Counted from the first letter of the stretch, positions 39,101-51,134 are shown. The stretch: 64,000 bases of DNA from Wuchereria bancrofti (GCA_005281725.1 SSBO01000009.1:2177861-2241860); one strand, 5' to 3'. Made by a program: numbers and translations. The notes: a model not told the origin generated them from the letters alone.

Positions 39101-42100
39101 CCACACACATACTCGTACAGATACATGTACACATAAGCACACGGACGTACACACATGCACACACATTTACAGTCATACTCACATGGACATACACACATAC
39201 ATAAAAATGCGCATAGGACATACACATACACATGCAGACACATCCACACTCATACATGGACTTACAAGCATACGTAAACATGCATATATATACACATACA
39301 CATACACACACATACACATACACACACACATATATAAATGAATGTATTTGAAATTCAAATGAAGGCAATAAGCATATTCTATTAAAATTTCAAATGAATG
39401 GTATATCTTTTAAATGAAATTTTTGCACTCTTTTGGGATTGCTTTTGGTAAATGTTTGAATTGAAAAGAAGAAAAACTGATATGAACTAATATTATTTTC
39501 TCATCATTTTACACTTTATAATACTTTCAAGCTTTTTACATTTCCAGTTTTTTCTTTTTTTGATTATTCGATTAATATTATTAATAAATCATTGATATGT
39601 CACTTTGTTTACATTTTTACGTTGCCAAATATTTTTGTGACTTTTTTTTCTACTTTTTATTCATTCAATTTGTTCAAATTTTTTCAAAAAAAAAAAAAAA
39701 GTTTTAAATGAGTGATGAAAAAGATAGTTGCAACGATTTGTAAAATAATTTTATTTTTACTGCAGAAAAAAAAATTAATTTATAACTTACTAATTATGGT
39801 TATATTAATTATTTGCTTTTTTTTAAAACGAATTATTTTCAAGAAATTTAATATTTCTATTTTTTACTTTTTCTCAGATTTTATCAGCAAACACATTATG
39901 CTAAAGATTTTCTTTTTTGTTTGCTTAAATATGTATATACTTTTGAAAATTATTTGCTCACATCATTATAAATTATTTCATCTATTTATTTAAATCATTA
40001 CTAAATTTATTTTCATCATTTAATATCAATTACTAAGTTCATTCACTAATGAATAACATTATATAAGTTATTTGTAAAGCAAACCTTACATTTTATTTGT
40101 TGTTTATGCAAAAGGATTTTTTCATTTTTAATATTTTCTTTTTCAGTTATCATTTTTTCTCTGTTAATGTTCCTTTCTTTTTTTCAATTATAAATAATTT
40201 GTGTTATTTGATTCAAATCTGTTAACTTTTATTTAGTACATTTCAAATTAATTACTTTTTAATAATTTTTATTCAGTATATTTTAAATTAATTACTTATA
40301 CAATAATAAATTATTGCATTAAATTGTGTTAAATTTTATTGTTATATTAAAAATTGTATTAAATTTTGTTCTTAATGCGACATAATTTTTGTTTTTGGCT
40401 ACTTTATTAGTAATTCATTGTTTATTGTTCATTAAATACAACTGATTACTTTAATTCATTATTGATAATCCATTTAATTAGTTATTAATATTAATTAATA
40501 ACAACTTCATAATACCGTATGGATATATTATGAATGAAATTACTATTATCTTCCTTTTTGTAAATTTATTTTTTAATTATTACCTAATTGTCACTTATTT
40601 TTTAATTATTCAATAGATTATTCATTATTCTAATTGATTACTACAATCCGTTTAAGTACTCATTGATGTTAATTAGTAACTAGAATTGTTGTCTTTACAT
40701 CAATAACTGAAAATAATTTATTTCAAGAAAAAAATTTATACGAAATTTTTCTTTTTTTTTCTTTAAATTTTTTCGTTATATTAAAATTTGTGTTAAATTT
40801 TATTTTTATTTTTAACATAATTTTTGTTTTTGGTCATTTTATTAATAATTCATTACTTGTTATTCATTAAACACAATTCCTTTTCACTCTTTTTTCTTTT
40901 GATTATTAAATTATTTTTAATATTCGTTTCCCAATAATATTTTCAATAAAATTCATGAAGTGATAGAAAGAGAGAGAGAGAGGGAGAGGAAGAGAAGGAC
41001 AGAGAGGTAAAGTTAAGTGTCAATGCAAATAGTATGAAAAGAAGAACGAAAGGAAGGAAATTATATCAAATTTTTTTTATATCAAACTATCAAACTTTAT
41101 TTTTTTTACATTTTATTTTAAAAATTAAGAAATTCATCGGAATACCATTAAATCCATTATTATAATTATTATTGAAATAAAAATTGACACACTCAATAAA
41201 TAATTTTGGTGAAAAAATTTTTAAAAAATTAACACAATAATATGTTTCATTAATTTTTTTTTTTACGCTCACGAATCTTTGCCGAAAGTATTAGAAATAA
41301 TTCATTGAAAAGAATAAAATTTTATCTTCCATCTTCTTTTTTTTTTTAATTTAAAAAGGAAATAAAGATAATTTTGTTGTAAAATTGCAAAAAAGAATAT
41401 ATTACTATCAAATTATTTGCACGCATTCCTTTTTCTTCTTTTTTTTGATAAAAAAAAAAACTTTTTTCTCCAATTTTATTATTCATTCCGTTTTTTTTTT
41501 TTCTAAAGTAATTTTCGTCAATAAAATTTTGTTTTATTAGTAATACTTTCATATGGAAGAAAAAGAATACCAATAATAGAATTATTTCGAAAGAAAATAA
41601 AAAAAAAGTAGCTAGCATAAAAGTAGACGATAATTTTAAATTTTTATTGAAAAAATAAATGTGAAAGAACAAAAAAAAGAAAAGACAAAGATTTTTAGAA
41701 AAAAAAAAGTAATTAGGAAAAAAAAGAAATTACTGAATTAAACAAATGAATTTGAATGTATATGCATTCTCGTTGTTGTCATTTTTTTGTGCTTGTAAAA
41801 CGTTACGTGATAATCTTGATTAAGCGTCTGTTTAATACGTGAACATTCCATTTGTTTGCTATACACGTTGGTTTATGTAAATTTTGGACTTCTCTAGTAA
41901 AAATTTTTTTGCGAAATTTAAGTCACTACTAATATAAATTAATATTAGCTTATCAGTCTATCACCTGATGAGATTGCTGATCATAATTTTTAACATATAA
42001 GGATAACGGTAATGTTTGCTTACCAAATTAAAAACTAAATTTGAAAAAATTGAGAGAAAAAATTACTGATTAAAAATTCCAATTAGAAAAATAAAAAAAT

Positions 42101-45100
42101 TACCAATTAAAAGTTAAATTATCGTAAGTTAAAATTAAATTTTTAATATTTACTTAGTTGTATAATAATTGTTAATTTTTAAAAGTATTATCTATTTTAT
42201 TTGTAGGCGTATACGTGATAATTTTTATTAAATGTTTATTTAGTACGTGGGAATAAAAGAAAAAAAGGAAAGGAGTAGTAACAATTTTTCCATTTTTGAA
42301 TAATTTCATTTAAATATCATCAGGCAATAGGACAATTGCACTCATTGCATTACAGTAAAGTGTCCGATTTCAATTGGCAAAATTCATATGAAATCTGTGA
42401 AAAAAAAAGAGAAATTTCATCACAAAACACATAAAATAAAACTTTACAAAACTTCTTACTTCTTTCTCACAAAATTTGTTCCCAAAGAAAAAAAAAAATT
42501 AATTCATACCAAACTATTTAATAATATGATATAAAGATGAATTTTATTGTGTTTCTTTCTCAAAAGTTTCTTTTATAATATTATGAATCCCATCGTGTTT
42601 TTTATTTTTTACTTTTAAATTTTTTATAATACCATGATTATTATGTCATGTTTTTCAGGTTACAATAGCAATTTTTTTCGAGTTTTTTTTTTTTTTTTTT
42701 TTAATGATGTAACAACAATTTTATCAAATTTTTCATCATGTAATAATGATTTTAACAAGTTTATTTATCTTGTTTCTTTGTTTCTTTAAAATATAAAAGT
42801 ATTTCAGTATACGTTTCTTTAAGTATAAGTAAAAAATATAAAACAGCGTCATTTCTACAGAATTTCTCAAGGTAAAAGCAGCAATTTGTATTATTTTTTC
42901 GGGATGTAATAATTATTTTTACTAAATTATTCAGAATATAAAATAAATAATTATTGATCAGTTATGTTTGAGTTCTGTTTTATATTTACAGATATAATAT
43001 TTATCTATCAATTTTAATATTTGTGTACATTTACAATTTTAAGTTCTCTTTTTAGCAATCAAAGTTCTTCATTTTTTCTCTTATTTTTTTATTTTTAAGT
43101 AGTAATTAAAATTTTCGTTTATTTTTGGATGAAATAAAATTATGCGAGCAAAATATTCATTCATTTTCGGATTTCAATTTTTCATAACATAATATTGTAG
43201 CTGTTGACATTTGACATTGCCATCCATTACTCACTTACCTTTATTCTTTACTGTAAAATTTCGACAATTCTTTTTAACATAATTTCTTTTTTTTCTTTTG
43301 TTTATGTGCTGTTTTTTTTGACTTTTCCAATCTACCATATATATAATCAAATTTAATTCGATAATTTTAAAGTAGATAATATTATACACCGAGATTACCG
43401 GGAATATTTTTTTTTAGCAAAATCTTAGTGCATTTTTAAAACATTAATCATTTGCCAGAGAAAAAAATGCATGAATTAAAGCACATTTTTAATTTATCAA
43501 ACATTTCTGACTTCTATAATTATTTAAATCAAATATTTCAAATTATTAAAGGGGAAAGAAAAAATCAAAAATGATTTAATCATTCATATATGAACAGATA
43601 TTTGCCTGATGCCTTTTAAAATATAGCCTTCAAAATATTCATTTCAGAATTGTTTTTGTTCATTTTATAGTAATTTTTTTTTCTTGCCCGTACTTAATCC
43701 TTCAAATATTCTAAAAAATGAAAAGAGAGAAAAAAATAAATAATATTCAAACATGAAAGTAGCACATTATATTACAACAATTTATTACTGACACAATTAA
43801 AGCTGGAAAGATAGAAAATTGAGGAACTGAAAAAAGAACCAAAATTTATTCATCTATTTTTTCTTTGCTAACAGAACTTGTTTTATTCTATTATTTTTTC
43901 AAATTTTGAATTCGTCTAACTTTTTCTACTTTTCTCACTTTTATCATAAATCTCATTTGAAATTCGATTTATTATCTTCTTTGCAAAAGTTTGTTAGTAA
44001 TGATAATAAAATGATACTGTTCTGATATTTTCGTATATAATCACTGTTTCGTTTCTTCGTAAAAGTTTAATGGTAATGATAGGATGGTGATTTTACTGTG
44101 CTATTTTTATGTTTCAACGTTATTTACACAAATTAATTATGGCTTAAAAATTGCAGATTCAATCTGTATTTTTATTCCGTATTCCTATCCTGAAATAGCA
44201 AAATTATTCACTTAAAATTTCGTTACAAATTTAATGAATCGTTTGTTTTAGCAAAAAAAAATGTGCAATATTACGTTATCTTTCTCATTTCCCCTTCTCT
44301 CTCTCTCTTTCCCTCCTTAACACCTCTTTTGTCCACACTGACATTATTTTTTCTTTTCTTAAGCAATTTTTTTTTTATTCAAATATTCCATATTATTTTA
44401 TAATAATGATTTTTTACAAGAAAAAAAAATTTTTTTAAAAATGTGCAAATGATAGTAAACCAAAAAAATTTCTTTTCAAATATTCATTATTGGAGCAAAT
44501 TTAGGAAAAGAAATGTTAATTCTCCACTTATATGTATTATTTGTTGTTAAAAAAAAGATTGAAATTAAAAAAATTTAATCATAAATCCTGATTAATATAA
44601 GTGGAAAGAATTTCCTTGAAATAATGCAAATATCTAACATTTTTAAGTGTTTATAATTAATTTGAAATTCTTTCACTAAAATATTATAATAAAATACATT
44701 TGGCCATGAAAATGATCAAACTAATCGATACGTTAATATTTATTATCCACAAATATTTTTCGATTTGCTTTTGTTGAAAATATTCAACGATACATATGCA
44801 TATGATTTAATATTTCAAGAAATATTCGATGGCATATATATATAACATATTGGATAATGACTACATATAAATACAGTATACTGTAAAAATACTGTTTGCC
44901 GTACCGTATCACATATAATGGTATACGGTATATGGATAAATGTGTAATAGATAAACGCAGATATTATAATTAATCGAGTTGCTTTTTTTAAAATAATTTT
45001 AGATCAATAATAAACATATAAATGCGAATATAGTAATAAATGTATATACAATAGCATACAGTAATATGTGCAACATACATTTTTACAGTAAGCAATCGAA

Positions 45101-48100
45101 CCATTTTGCTTTTTTTTCAGCAGTTCCAAATTAAAGTTAAAAAAAAGCGCAAAATGTTTTTGAATTGTTTCAAATATCATTGTTGTTCATAAATTTGCCC
45201 AGTACTGTATAACTTTTTCTTAATTTTTCTTTTTTATTTTTTTTAACTGAAAAAAAAAAATGAAAACACATCTGAGTATAATTATCCTATAAAATATGGA
45301 AAATATATTTACACTTATGTGTTTATGAATGCACTAAGTTTTTAACTTTTAAAGTGGAGTGAAAAAATATGAAGAGATTTCAAACTCAAATTTCTTTCAT
45401 ATATTTTCTCAAGCATAAAATGTTTCTGATACTAATTTGCTCGCTTCCTTTTTATTCTTTTTTCTTATTTCTGGAAACTTAAAGAAAAGATTTTTTTATC
45501 TGAAGGGTTTTTATATGGTGAAATGGAAGTGATGATTAGAATTTTATTTTGTTGGCAAAATGAATTAATGATATTTGATAAACATTAATACAATTAAGAT
45601 TTGGATCAATAATTGATTCATTGTGGATTATCTTGTTGTTTTTTTAAATAAATAAATGAATGGTTAAATGATGACTTCTTAAACTGACTGATTAATTAAT
45701 TAATTTTTTCCACGTTAATCAACTCGATCATTGACATCATAAAATAAATTAATTGTTTTATCAAATATGCAATATAAAATCGTATATTTTTTGAGTAATT
45801 TCAAATTTTAAAATATGATAAAATTGTTATTACATATCTTTATTGCTGTTGCATATTAAATTAAAATTTCAAAGCAATTTAACTTTTTATAAAAAAAATA
45901 AAATGGAAGATAAATAAATTAGCATATCATTCATAATATTAACATATTTATAGTACATTGGAGTGAACAAATGGCTGAAGAAAGTGATACGTTAACAATA
46001 AGTGAACAATTACGCCTTGCCAAAGATATGGGATATTCTGATGAAGAAATTATGCAAGCGATTAGCATGAATTGCGCTAAAGATGGAGTATAATTTTTAT
46101 TTATTTAATTTTAAAATTTTGCAAAAAAAATAATTATTTAAAAGAAAAAAAAATTTTTTTTAAAACTTAAAATGTCATAAATGTATTGCAGTGTGAATGT
46201 TATGCATATCATTTGGATGATAATAAATATGAAATAAGAAAATATTGATGATATGATTCATGTAATATTTTATAAGGTATAAAATGTTTTCGTGGAACGA
46301 GAGAGAGAGGGAGAGAAAGGGAGAAAAAGAAGATAGAATGAGATTTTATAAAATGAACAATTCAAATAAGTTATACACATTAATCATAAATGTAATTTAT
46401 CATATTAAATATAAATTCGTAAAATTGAATTAAGTGAAATTTGTATTAATTAAACCATTTGTGTGTTTTTTAAGTAAAATATAATATTTGCGCATTTTTT
46501 TTTCGCTTGTTGAAGAATAAGAATTAAGTATATTTTATTGAAATGACGTTATAATATATTGAAATCGTTTTTTTTTTTAATAAGAAATGGAAATTATTCG
46601 CGTCAAATTTTATGATAGTTAAATGTCTAAAAATTTTCAACATTATATGATATTACCAGAATAATTATATGAATAAAGGAGAAGTTCTCAAATAAATTTA
46701 AATTTTTATAAACAAATTCTAATACACATAGATAAATTGAATGTTAAATGAAACATTAAGTAATATTTCATTAGCATATAACATTAATTAATTAATATTT
46801 GATATTGTTTTTTCCCTTTTTTTTTTGCAGTCCTATCGAGCATTTTCATCGACAAACGCTATGATCGATATGTTAGCACGAGTACAACGAATGTGTGAAA
46901 TAACCAAACGTATTGATTCCGGAACCGGAATGATCAAAAAATATGAAAGAAACATTCAGTTAGGAAATAGAAGCGATACAGATTTAAATCAAAGGTTATC
47001 CAGTTGCTGTTTTCGCTTTGCATCTTTCAATCGCTCCTCAAATATACAACAACAAACATATGAGTTAGTTTACCCGAAATAATACAAATGTAGTTTAGAT
47101 TTAGGTTAATTAATTAATTAGTAGAGTTAAATGAAATGTTTTTTCTGCTAATTATATTTTTTTTATAATAATTTTTTGAATTAATCAAATATTTTAACTT
47201 AAAAGTTAATTATCAACCAGAAAAGTTCATTTCGATCTGGCAATTTAGTCTGAAAATATAATTTTTTTTTTCAAATTTTTTAAAAAGAAAATTTCAAAGT
47301 GAAAGAAAATCAAAATTACTAAAATTTATAATCTGTAGAAGTTTTGAAAATTTATTCAATAATGTGAGATGTATTAAAAAATATAAGCTTAAAAATTGGT
47401 GAAATTAATACATTGAATGTATTTCACTCTTTACTTCTTTTTTTTCTTTTTTGTTTTTAAACGGATAATTTTGCAGAGTTTTTTAAACCAATTTTTGCTT
47501 AATTTTTCAAATCAAATTGATCAAGCTTACTTGATATCACTTGTATGCAAATATATAAGAAGTTGAACATATTCACAAGCGGAAACAATGAAAAATAATA
47601 TTTTAGGTAGAAAAATTAATTAAGAAAATTTCAAAGTAAAAAAAATTAAAATTACTAAAATTTCTAATTTGCAAAACTTCCGAAAGTTAAACTAATTTAA
47701 AATTTGGTAGTATCGGCGAAAATTGAGGAGGAAAAAGTCGTAAAATGGCAATCTTTGAAAGTATTAATAATTTAAACTTATTAAAAATTTCCTGTAAGAT
47801 AATTATAAGAAAGAATTAGCAGTTTGATGTAATTATGTAAGAATTAAATAAGTACAATTTCAAAAAAAAATTAATTCCATTATATTTAGAAAAAATAAAC
47901 AAGAAATAAGTAAATATGCACAATTTTTGCTTTTGAATATGTACATTAACCATTATAGCTTTACTTGACGTCATTAAATTAATTTTTAAATTTAAAAATT
48001 ACGTGTTGCATTGAATCAATTGAATGGTATATTAAATAAGTGTACTTAATTTAGTAACCATTAATACATTAGAGCATTGTTATGTAAACATTAACTTAAT

Positions 48101-50798
48101 AAAATTTTAAAATAACGATATGTGAATTTTTGCATTCAAACATTTAGTTTACGCAGTACTTTAAAAAAGTAAATTTTAAAAAAAGCAAATTATTTAATTA
48201 CAATAATTATAATGATTTTTAGAATTTGATGTCATTAATAAAATTTTTTATAATTAATTACAAATTTACAGTAACTATGCATATGGTTCATCATCGCATA
48301 CATCTGGTCCAGGAATACGTCGCGCTATATCGTTTTATAATCCATCAACAACAATTCATAAATCACCAGGTTTATTAATTTAAATTAAATTTAAACTAAA
48401 ACAAAATAAATAAAATAAAGCAAATAGCAAGTTTTACCACTTTTTTCCGTTAATTTTAAAAAATTTAAAAGAATTTGAGAAAAAAAAAACATTGCTGGCA
48501 TGTAAATTATAACAGAAATAATAACGAAATAAAATAAATGTAAATAATTGGAATAATCGAAGCCTTAAAAATTGAATAAATAGAAATAATCAAAATAAAA
48601 AAAGTAATTCTTCAAATAAAATTTACGAATAAATAAAATCAAGCAAGCAATTTTTTAATATGTTTGTAGAAAGACAATAGGATGAAAGCAAATTTAAAAA
48701 ATAGATGAAATTTTGATTGTAAAAAAAAGCCATTTCTTGAAAATTATATCAAAATTTAAAATTTTACTTAAAACCATTGTAAAATTTATTTTTTAAAATA
48801 TTACAATTATATAATTCTTCAAGAAATGGTGACGACATCTTCTCATGAATATCGTTCAAGTCCACCACAATTTCAATTGCAACGATTGCTTGATGCATTT
48901 GAAAAAGAGCAAAAAAGTTTCAACGATGAATCAAAACGATCAATTTGTGCACTTGAAGTACAGTAATAATAATAATAATAAAATTTTTTCGTTTTTCTTT
49001 TTTTTATATTATATAATTTACATTTTTCTTTTTTAATTTTTCAAAAAAAAAATGATTATTTTAAATATTTCATAATAAAAATTAAATTGATCAAAAAAAC
49101 TTGCAAATAAGAGTGTTTTTTATTTCTATTTTTTAAAAAACTGCTTGAAAGAATTAAGAAAAAAGTGAAAAATTGATAATTTTAAAAAATATTAAATTAT
49201 TTGTTACTTTAGTTTGTATTAATAAAATTATTAAATTAATTGTGGATTTTAGCCACAATTTGATAAGCCTAACAAATTTATACGGAAATTTGAATTTAGG
49301 AAAGATGCAGGCAATTTGCGGATAATCAAGCAATTCTTCAAGTTCGACTTCTGGAAAAAGATTCTGAAATAGAATTGCTAAAAACTCAATTAAATACATG
49401 TTCGGCAGTTGAGGAACAACTACGATTAATAAAACTGAAATTAGATAATGAAGTAAATGAATTCGAATTAATATCTTTTCAAATTAATTATTATGTAATG
49501 TATTATTAATATCTAATTGTTTTGGATTTAAGATTTTAAAATAATGCATATCTTAGTATAAGATATATAAATTTTTATTCTTTCCTAATTTTTCCACTTT
49601 AATAAAGTTAATTTCAGTTACTCGAAAGTAAGAGTAAAACTGACGAAATTCGTGTTTTAATAGAGCAAGCTGAAGTTGTTAAAAAGCAACATGAAAATGA
49701 AATTCGAGAAAAAGACGAAGTAATTTTAATAAATGTTTACAAATAAAGTTTTTAACGATTATGGAATGGTTGAAATAATTTTGCTGAATTTCATTTAAAA
49801 TTTAAAAAAAAGATAAATTTTACATTAGCAAAAAGAAGGTTTTTTTTAATGACAAGAATAAATGTAAATGAAATTTTAGTCTTCGTAGTCACTGCTAATT
49901 AACTTTTAAGTCATTTATAAATGAGATCGATCGATGGTTTTTTATTTTGTACATAATCTTGCTAACCAATAATCTGTCAATTCGTTTCATTCGTAGACGT
50001 ACGCTACGCTTAATAACAATATACTTTGAGTATTTTCATTTATTTCAGTATATTAGCAAACTTTTCGCAAAATTGAAAGAAGCTGAAGATGAAAGGAAAC
50101 CAGCATTTGAAAAAACTGCTAATCTTCAAAATGAAATTGATGATTTGAGAAAACAGGTTAGTAATAATAACAGAACTTATTACTTTTTATAGATCATTTT
50201 TATCTTGTTAAAAATTCACGGTAGTTTAAAAACTTATAGTAATTATAGTAATTTATATTAATAAATTCTTTCTTTCTGATTACTTCTTTCAATACTTTTT
50301 TTTAAATTATTGATTTAAAACTCATGTACATTATGCATATTTACATAAATTATATGCATTTATAAGATTTATATTTGAATATTAATACATATCTTGAAAA
50401 AGATATTTTCAAATGCATAAAATAATAATTACTGCGTAAATTTATTTTTACTTTCGAATTTAATTTTGCTTTTCATTCTTTACAGTTAGCTGAAAAGGAA
50501 GCTGATCTCAAGAAATGTGGAAATTGTTATGATGAAATGCGAAAAGCTGAGCAATTAATTGAGCAAATTCGCTTAGAACGTGATGAAGTACGATCAACAC
50601 TAAATAAAATACCCACTTGTGTTATTTGCCTTGACAAACGGGTCTGTAAAATTTTAATTTGTGATAATTATAGAGAATTTAAATCAGATTAATTAATATA
50701 TGAGCGTAAAAAATAGTCAAATCAAATTCCTAACTTAGTGAAATATTGGAAACTCTAAATATTATAATAGTAACAGTAACAACAATAGTAGTGATGCT

Positions 50799-50839
<41 letters not shown>

Positions 50840-51134
50840 TAATAATATTAATAATAATAATATCAATAACAATAATAATATTAATAATAATAATAACATT
50901 ATTAGTGGTAATAGTAATAATAGAAGTGTTAATAATAATGATAATAATAATAATAATAGTAATAATAATAATGATAATAATAATAATAAATGATATTAAT
51001 GAAATATATTTTAGCCACAGATGCTCTACATGCCATGTTCACATTTTATTTGTTGTGAAGGATGTGGCAGTCGATTTGAGCAGTGTCCAGCATGTCGACA
51101 AAAAATATGTGGCAAAATAACAGCTTATCAATGA
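21143..51134 (+). CDS. Kelch/propeller-UBA-coiled-coil protein with C-terminal IAP-type RING; probable E3 ubiquitin ligase
   Basis: Exons: 21143-21348, 22997-23096, 23493-23644, 24083-24267, 25185-25449, 26124-26304, 26912-27118, 27483-27503, 34659-34839, 45954-46087, 46831-47063, 48272-48369, 48824-48957, 49300-49452, 49618-49719, 50049-50156, 50486-50641, 51015-51134. Every junction keeps phase and the total is 911 residues. Residues 1-400 alternate strand-like hydrophobic segments, including a kelch-like LWILELRTMTWHRL (about 296-309), suggesting a substrate-binding propeller. Residues 440-499 are Ser/Thr/Gln-rich. Residues 516-544 hold a UBA-like helix pair with the diagnostic MGY turn (525-527). 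About 655-862 is coiled coil. The end is a complete RING: C865-x2-C868-x11-C880-x-H882-x3-C886-x2-C889-x6-C896-x2-C899, with the spacing and the short G-x-I tail of IAP RINGs, which are dimeric E3 modules. The start is uncertain: ATG 21143 follows an AG at 21136-21137, and ATG 21083 is possible. The exon 48957/49300 junction has an equally phased alternative (48962/49311). The least certain link is across the 11-kb intron. Confidence 0.8.
24750..24812. repeat. G+C-richer short tandem repeat, about 10-bp unit
   Basis: Inside the intron 24268-25184, five to six imperfect copies of a CGGTTAYTCC-like unit run in a row (CGTTAGCTC, CGGTTACTCC, CGATAATTC, CGGTTATTCG, CGGTAGTTC). It is conspicuous because the surrounding intron is almost pure A/T. 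Confidence 0.6.
26561..26815. repeat. (ATT)n-type microsatellite in an intron
   Basis: About 255 bp of imperfect TTA/ATT trinucleotides lie within the intron 26305-26911 of the RING gene. The open frames across it encode only I/Y/L homopolymers and are not genes. Confidence 0.9.
27483..27503 (+). other. Predicted 21-nt microexon of the RING gene
   Basis: ATTGAAGTTTTATTAAGCAA plus A is flanked by TTTTCAG and GTATGTTT and has both ends in phase 0, adding the seven residues IEVLLSK. It lies at the left end of a 7.2-kb intron. Because it is phase-neutral, it can be skipped without breaking the frame. If it is not real, the exon ending at 27118 still joins in phase to 34659. Confidence 0.55.
27866..27882. 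repeat. 17-bp perfect palindrome ACGTCAAA-T-TTTGACGT
   Basis: The two 8-bp arms are exact reverse complements around a single T. Each arm contains TGACGT/ACGTCA, the CRE/bZIP half-site-like core. It could be a protein-binding site or a chance structure; nothing else supports a function. Confidence 0.55.
28790..29190. repeat. Degenerate array of ACGT-containing units, about 30-45 bp each
   Basis: Roughly nine to ten diverged copies of a unit like CATTCACGTGAAATTTTGAG followed by TAAACAAA occur in a row, for example near 28797, 28870, 28929, 28970, 29000, 29057, 29088, 29118 and 29147. Each copy pairs an ACGT-core with a downstream AAACAA. Isolated similar words occur at 27863 and 31995-32070. 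The array lies in a large intron of the RING gene. Confidence 0.55.
33174..33646. repeat. 52-bp direct repeat pair flanking/inside the minisatellite
   Basis: A segment running TATGTAAATTAAAATTGTTG to AATTATTTAATAAATTTT occurs at 33174-33224 and again at about 33595-33646 with one or two differences. The second copy sits inside the 33.49-34.08 kb array and interrupts its units, so it looks like an inserted copy of the first. Confidence 0.75.
33490..34080. repeat. Minisatellite built from 59-bp and 50-bp related units
   Basis: The 59-bp type contains AATATTTGCGATATTTGAAA, then CTAGCAAATGTTTGCGACGT and a 19-bp linker AATATTCAAAATTTAATCT. The 50-bp type lacks the GCGATATTTG block and reads AATGTTTGAAATTGACAAAT followed by ATCTGCGACG. 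From 33690 the order is long, short, long, long, long, short, long, so the two unit types are interspersed. It lies in the 7.2-kb intron of the RING gene. Confidence 0.85.
38930..39335. repeat. Large CA-rich array with higher-order repetition
   Basis: About 400 bp of ACACATAC-type units. A longer block containing CAGTCATACTCACATGGACA and the following CACATACATAAAAATGC appears twice, near 39033 and 39171, so the array has a repeat period of about 138 bp on top of the dinucleotide pattern. All open frames here (H/T/Y-rich or C/V/M-rich) are artefacts of the repeat. Confidence 0.9.
40325..40885. repeat. Imperfect direct repeat of about 110 bp
   Basis: Segments near 40325-40440 and 40775-40875 share the order TGTGTTAAATTTTAT, AACATAATTTTTGTTTTTGG or a close form, TTTATTA-TAATTCATT and TGTT-TTCATTAAA-ACAA. 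They are diverged copies within the 11-kb intron. Confidence 0.6.
41801..42252. repeat. Pair of approximately 46-bp repeats containing ACGTGATAAT and TACGTG
   Basis: At 41801-41846 and 42207-42252, ACGTGATAAT is followed at the same spacing by ATTAA, GT-T-TTTA and TACGTG. The two copies differ at about nine positions. The conserved ACGTG words suggest shared ancestry or shared binding sites. Confidence 0.6.
50760..50996. repeat. (AAT)n microsatellite in the last intron of the RING gene
   Basis: About 235 bp of AAT/AAC-type trinucleotides fill most of the 373-bp intron 50642-51014 and end about 20 bp before the acceptor of the RING exon. An open frame runs through it only because the repeat lacks stops in that frame. 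Confidence 0.92.

Larger units (their letters stand above)
34840..45953. other. 11.1-kb intron of the RING gene
   Basis: The flanking exons end with one base (G) and begin with two (TA), so they join in phase as Val. Inside are CT/GA tracts (about 37435-37510, 37672-37710, 40970-41000), TTTA/ATT-rich runs (38.09-38.41 kb), the CA array at 38.93-39.33 kb, and two direct-repeat pairs. No coding exon or RNA gene was recognised. A separate downstream gene starting after this stretch is the alternative reading. Confidence 0.5.

Noticed and set aside
38839..39368. Several 60-121 codon frames on both strands
   Set aside because: All are artefacts of the CA-rich array.
41346..41672. 108-codon minus-strand frame
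   Set aside because: It is Phe/Lys-rich low complexity in the 11-kb intron, without splice support.
50746..51120. 124-codon plus-strand frame ending in RING-exon sequence
   Set aside because: Its Ile-rich body is the AAT microsatellite and it reads the RING exon in the wrong frame (RCSTCHVHILFVV); the correct frame gives the Cys/His ligands.
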